Shown: positions 5,951-8,054 of the stretch, in pieces
How the letters are laid out: each line of letters opens with the position of its first letter
Position numbering within the stretch: position 1 is the first letter of the stretch
Assembly (NCBI GenBank): GCA_030040115.1
Contig: JASHUH010000618.1
Span: 1-8,054, forward strand
DNA length: 8,054 nucleotides
Direction: 5' to 3'
From: Acidobacteriaceae bacterium
Lineage (GTDB): Bacteria > Acidobacteriota > Terriglobia > Terriglobales > Acidobacteriaceae
The notes under the pieces: generated by a model
What the model saw: only the letters and a program-made list of their open reading frames with translations
Database searches by the model: none
Told to the model about the DNA's origin: nothing
Made by a program: the position numbers and the translations under genes

Positions 5951-6466
5951 ATGGATTACGCACTGAAGCAAATCTCCACGGCGGGCATCCCCGAGGCCAT
6001 TGCCAAAGCGGAGCTGTATCGCTCCCTCAATGAGCCGGAAGAAGCGGAATCGATCTGCCGCGACATTTTGGCCATCGAGCCGCAGCATCAGTTGGCGCTG
6101 CGTTTACTCGGGCTCGCTCTTACCGACCAATTCACGAGCGGCGGCTCCAGTCGTTTCCGGGAGACGGAGGAGATTTTCCAAGGTCTCGCCGATTCCTACG
6201 AGCGGCTCTACTACACCGGGATTCTGTATGAACGACGGGCTAAGGCCCTGCTCACCGCCGGGAATCCACTTCCTGCGGTGTTGACGTTTTTTGAGCTGGC
6301 GTTGCAAAGTTTCGCAGAAGCCGAAGAGATTCGTCCGGCAGGAAACGACGACGCCATCCTTCGCTGGAACCGCTGCGTGCGCCTGCTTCAGAATTCAGGC
6401 TATCGCCGGGATGAGCTGGAACTGGAACTCGTTTCCCTCGACGTTTTCGACACCCCGCCGCGATAG
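5951..6466 (+). CDS. TPR-like protein of unknown function
   Basis: This 171-residue soluble protein has no signal peptide or membrane segment. AGGAGG at 5941-5946, four bases before the ATG, makes the start firm. Residues 17-50 form a convincing tetratricopeptide-like helical pair (alternating Ala, Leu and Glu, with IEPQHQLALRLLGLAL at the turn). A second region at about 87-127 is also helical and repeat-like. A distinctive block near the end, GNDDAILRWNRC (131-142), matches, as far as I remember, a conserved family common in Acidobacteriota without assigned function. TPR folds normally mediate protein binding. The gene follows the oxidase operon after a 135-base gap and converges on sdhB with 55 bases between, so its link to respiration is only positional. 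I do not assign a function. Confidence 0.85.
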   Translation: MDYALKQISTAGIPEAIAKAELYRSLNEPEEAESICRDILAIEPQHQLALRLLGLALTDQFTSGGSSRFRETEEIFQGLADSYERLYYTGILYERRAKALLTAGNPLPAVLTFFELALQSFAEAEEIRPAGNDDAILRWNRCVRLLQNSGYRRDELELELVSLDVFDTPPR

Positions 6467-6484
6467 CCGTCTTCCCCAGCCTCT

Positions 6485-6504
6485 GGAGAGCAAGATTTGC
6501 TTCC
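6485..6504. terminator. Imperfect hairpin between the convergent TPR and sdhB genes
   Basis: GCAA at 6490-6493 pairs with TTGC at 6497-6500 around GAT. An outer GGA/TCC (6485-6487 and 6502-6504) extends it across small internal mismatches. It lies in the 55-base gap where transcripts from both sides must end, but no T run follows on either strand. Position is the main argument. Confidence 0.2.
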
Positions 6505-6521
6505 GGCGCCGATCGTTCGAC

Positions 6522-7259
6522 TTAGAGAATGCGAAACAACCGTTTGAGCGGATCGAAATACCGATCCACGACTCGCTCCTTCAGCGGAATAATGGCGTTC
6601 TCTGTGATCGTGATCGATTCGGGACACACCTGCCGGCAACAGGTAGTGATGTTGCAGTAGCCAATATTGTGCAGGCGCCGCAAATCGCTCACCCGGTCTT
6701 CTGCGTCAAGCGGATGCATTTCCAGGGCGGCCGCGTAGACCAATAGGCGTGGTCCGATAAACTCATCCTGCTTGTGGTGCTCGCGCAAAACGTGGCAAAC
6801 ATCCTGGCAGAGGAAACATTCGATGCACTTGCGAAACTCCTGCACGCGCTCGACGTCCGCCTGTTGCACGCGCCATGTGCCGTCGGGCGCGTCGGGCGGC
6901 CGAGGCTTGAACTGCTTGATTGTCTTCTTGGCCTTGAAATTCCAGGAAACATCCGTGACCAGGTCACGTATGACCGGGAATGTGTGCATCGGCTCGATCG
7001 TGACCGGCTGGTTCAAATCGATGTCGCTGAGCCGGGTCATGCACATGAGTTTAGGCATGCCGTTGATTTCAGCGGAGCATGATCCACACTTGCCCGCCTT
7101 GCAGTTCCATCGCACCGCCAGGTCCGGCGCCTGCTGCGCCTGAATGTGGTGCACGGCGTCCAGAACCACCATGCCCTCCTCCACGGTGGCTGCGTAATCC
7201 TGAAATCCGCCTCCCGCAGAGTTTCCGCGCCAGATGCGAAATGTCGCTGGTGTGGCCAT
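6522..7259 (-). CDS. sdhB: Succinate dehydrogenase / fumarate reductase iron-sulfur subunit
   Basis: This 245-residue subunit carries electrons from the flavin of SdhA to quinone. GGGAGG (7268-7273) lies 8 bases before the ATG, and 16 bases separate the start from the sdhA stop. An N-terminal ferredoxin domain holds the [2Fe-2S] ligands C53, C58, C61 and C73 in CKAGKCGSC and LMC. The C-terminal domain holds C145, C148, C151 and C155 in CIECFLCQDVC, plus C202, C208 and C212 in the CNITTCCRQVCP segment. Together these supply the [4Fe-4S] and [3Fe-4S] clusters, so all three are intact. The segments TFPVIRDLVTDVSWNF and NAIIPLKERVVDR match, from memory, M. tuberculosis Sdh1 (Rv0247c) rather than the proteobacterial type. 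The direction of the reaction cannot be told from sequence, but an aerobic caa3 neighbour favours succinate oxidation. A membrane anchor gene is expected beyond the right edge. Confidence 0.96.
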   Translation of the reverse strand: MATPATFRIWRGNSAGGGFQDYAATVEEGMVVLDAVHHIQAQQAPDLAVRWNCKAGKCGSCSAEINGMPKLMCMTRLSDIDLNQPVTIEPMHTFPVIRDLVTDVSWNFKAKKTIKQFKPRPPDAPDGTWRVQQADVERVQEFRKCIECFLCQDVCHVLREHHKQDEFIGPRLLVYAAALEMHPLDAEDRVSDLRRLHNIGYCNITTCCRQVCPESITITENAIIPLKERVVDRYFDPLKRLFRIL

Positions 7260-7275
7260 CGGCTTTGCCTCCCGG

Positions 7276-8054
7276 CTATTTCATCTCCTCGATCACTGCC
7301 TTCAATTCATCCGGTATAGGCGGAAGCAAGCGTTTCTCCACTTGCATTTCGCCGTCTGCGCCGCGTTTGACGACGATGTTGTGCTTTCCCCACTCCGCAT
7401 CTTTGCCTGGAAAATCCTCGCGGAATTGCGCGCCGCGGCTTTCTTTGCGTAACACCGCCGCGCGCGTAATAGCCTCCGCTACAATCAACAGATTCCCGAC
7501 ATCGATCGCGGTGTGCCAACCATTGTTGTATTCGCAATTTCCCGCCGCGCCGACCCGCTCGGCGCGGGCACGCAATTGCTCGATGACCTCGAGGGCTTGT
7601 CGCATCTCGCTCTCTGTGCGCACGATCCCCACCAGGTTGTGCATCGCGTCCTGCAGATCGTATTGAACCTGATACGGGTTCTCGCCCGATGCGCCCCGCT
7701 CGAAAGGAAGGAGAGCAGTTTTTGCCGCCGTTTGAAGCTCCGTCTCGTCAACTCCCACTGTGCCGTTGGCCTTGGCGAACGCGGCTGCATAGCGTCCTGC
7801 GCGGCGCCCGAACACCAGCAGATCGGAGAGGGAATTTCCCCCCAACCGGTTCGCTCCATGCAAGCCCGCAGCCGCCTCGCCCGCGACGAAAAGCCCCGGG
7901 ATTGTGGACGCCTGCGAATCGCCATCCACCCGGATGCCGCCCATCATGTAGTGCGTCGTCGGACCCACCTCCATGGGCTCCTTGGTGAGTCGAGATCGGC
8001 AAGTTGTTTGAATTGGTGATACATGCTGGGGAGCTTGCGCTTGATGTGCTCCTC
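7276..8054 (-). CDS. sdhA: Succinate dehydrogenase / fumarate reductase flavoprotein subunit, 3' part, with an apparent frameshift
   Basis: Only the C-terminal part lies in the window; the 5' end is beyond 8054. Downstream of the shift, 232 residues read from about 7974 show the family blocks GPTTHYMMGG (substrate-site His), GLFVAGEAAAG and HGANRLGGNSL (FAD binding and substrate Arg). They also show the C-terminal helical domain with NGWHTAIDVGN and ESRGAQFREDFP. Upstream, bases 8054-7989 encode EEHIKRKLPSMYHQFKQLAD, also clearly SdhA, but in another frame. The two frames meet near 7987. Unshifted, the upstream frame stops at 7944-7946. The gene precedes sdhB by 16 bases in an sdhAB operon. 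The flavin-attaching histidine is outside the window. The shift may be a sequencing or assembly error, because both halves look fully conserved. Confidence 0.92.
   Translation of the reverse strand, partial: GAHQAQAPQHVSPIQTTCRSRLTKEPMEVGPTTHYMMGGIRVDGDSQASTIPGLFVAGEAAAGLHGANRLGGNSLSDLLVFGRRAGRYAAAFAKANGTVGVDETELQTAAKTALLPFERGASGENPYQVQYDLQDAMHNLVGIVRTESEMRQALEVIEQLRARAERVGAAGNCEYNNGWHTAIDVGNLLIVAEAITRAAVLRKESRGAQFREDFPGKDAEWGKHNIVVKRGADGEMQVEKRLLPPIPDELKAVIEEMK
7986..7989 (-). other. sdhA: Apparent one-base deletion (frameshift) in sdhA
   Basis: On the minus strand the bases read GACTCACCAAGGAG, where the SdhA consensus ...LADLDITKEPMEVGP requires GAC-ATC-ACC-AAG-GAG. One base (the A of ATC, a T on the plus strand next to 7988) is missing. 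Restoring it joins both conserved halves into one frame with no other change. Confidence 0.85.

Noticed and set aside
6624..6656. An extra cysteine (C207) in the third cluster motif of SdhB as an oddity
   Set aside because: The same Cys-Cys pair occurs, as I remember it, in M. tuberculosis Sdh1 iron-sulfur subunits, so it is a feature of this type.
1..8054. Mobile elements, CRISPR arrays, tRNA or rRNA genes
   Set aside because: No transposase motifs, regularly spaced direct repeats, or tRNA or rRNA sequences were seen; coding genes fill nearly the whole window.

Overview
The window is a bacterial respiratory-chain region of roughly 60% GC. It holds a caa3-type cytochrome c oxidase operon, with a cytochrome bc-complex type diheme cytochrome c on its left and a succinate dehydrogenase (sdhAB) pair on its right. 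I see no mobile elements, CRISPR arrays, tRNA or rRNA genes. Ribosome binding sites are strong GGAGG-type, and GTG and TTG starts are used. The succinate dehydrogenase resembles the Mycobacterium tuberculosis Sdh1 type, and a small TPR protein resembles a family I remember mainly from Acidobacteriota. An acidobacterium, or a relative with a similar gram-negative cell plan, is the best guess. This is inference from remembered family features, not from a search.

Layout from left to right. (1) Minus strand, 1-488: the first 162 residues of a diheme, QcrC-like cytochrome c, running off the left edge. It starts with GTG. (2) Plus strand, 693-1091: a monoheme cytochrome c lipoprotein with a TTG start. 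(3) 1092-1311: a 220-bp spacer with two weak dyads, probably the control region of the oxidase operon. (4) Plus strand, 1312-5815: a tightly packed operon encoding subunit I (ctaD), subunit III (ctaE), a small three-helix membrane protein, a second monoheme cytochrome c lipoprotein, and a subunit II with CuA and a fused heme c domain (ctaC). Neighbouring genes overlap or are 5 bases apart. (5) Plus strand, 5951-6466: a TPR-like protein. (6) Minus strand, 6522-8054: sdhB and the 3' part of sdhA, convergent with the TPR gene. sdhA carries an apparent one-base deletion near 7987-7988.

Functionally the window covers both ends of aerobic electron transfer. Succinate dehydrogenase feeds the quinone pool, and a bc complex (only its cytochrome c subunit is seen) would oxidise quinol. 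Electrons would then reach the CuA site of the oxidase through membrane-tethered c hemes. Three related c-type domains lie within 5 kb: two free lipoproteins and one fused to subunit II.

The most unusual point is the oxidase itself. Subunit I keeps every heme and CuB ligand and the active-site tyrosine. It has Trp where A1-type enzymes have the D-channel glutamate, Gln where they have the K-channel lysine, and Asn where they have the Mg-site aspartate. This predicts an atypical proton path and makes the enzyme worth a closer look.
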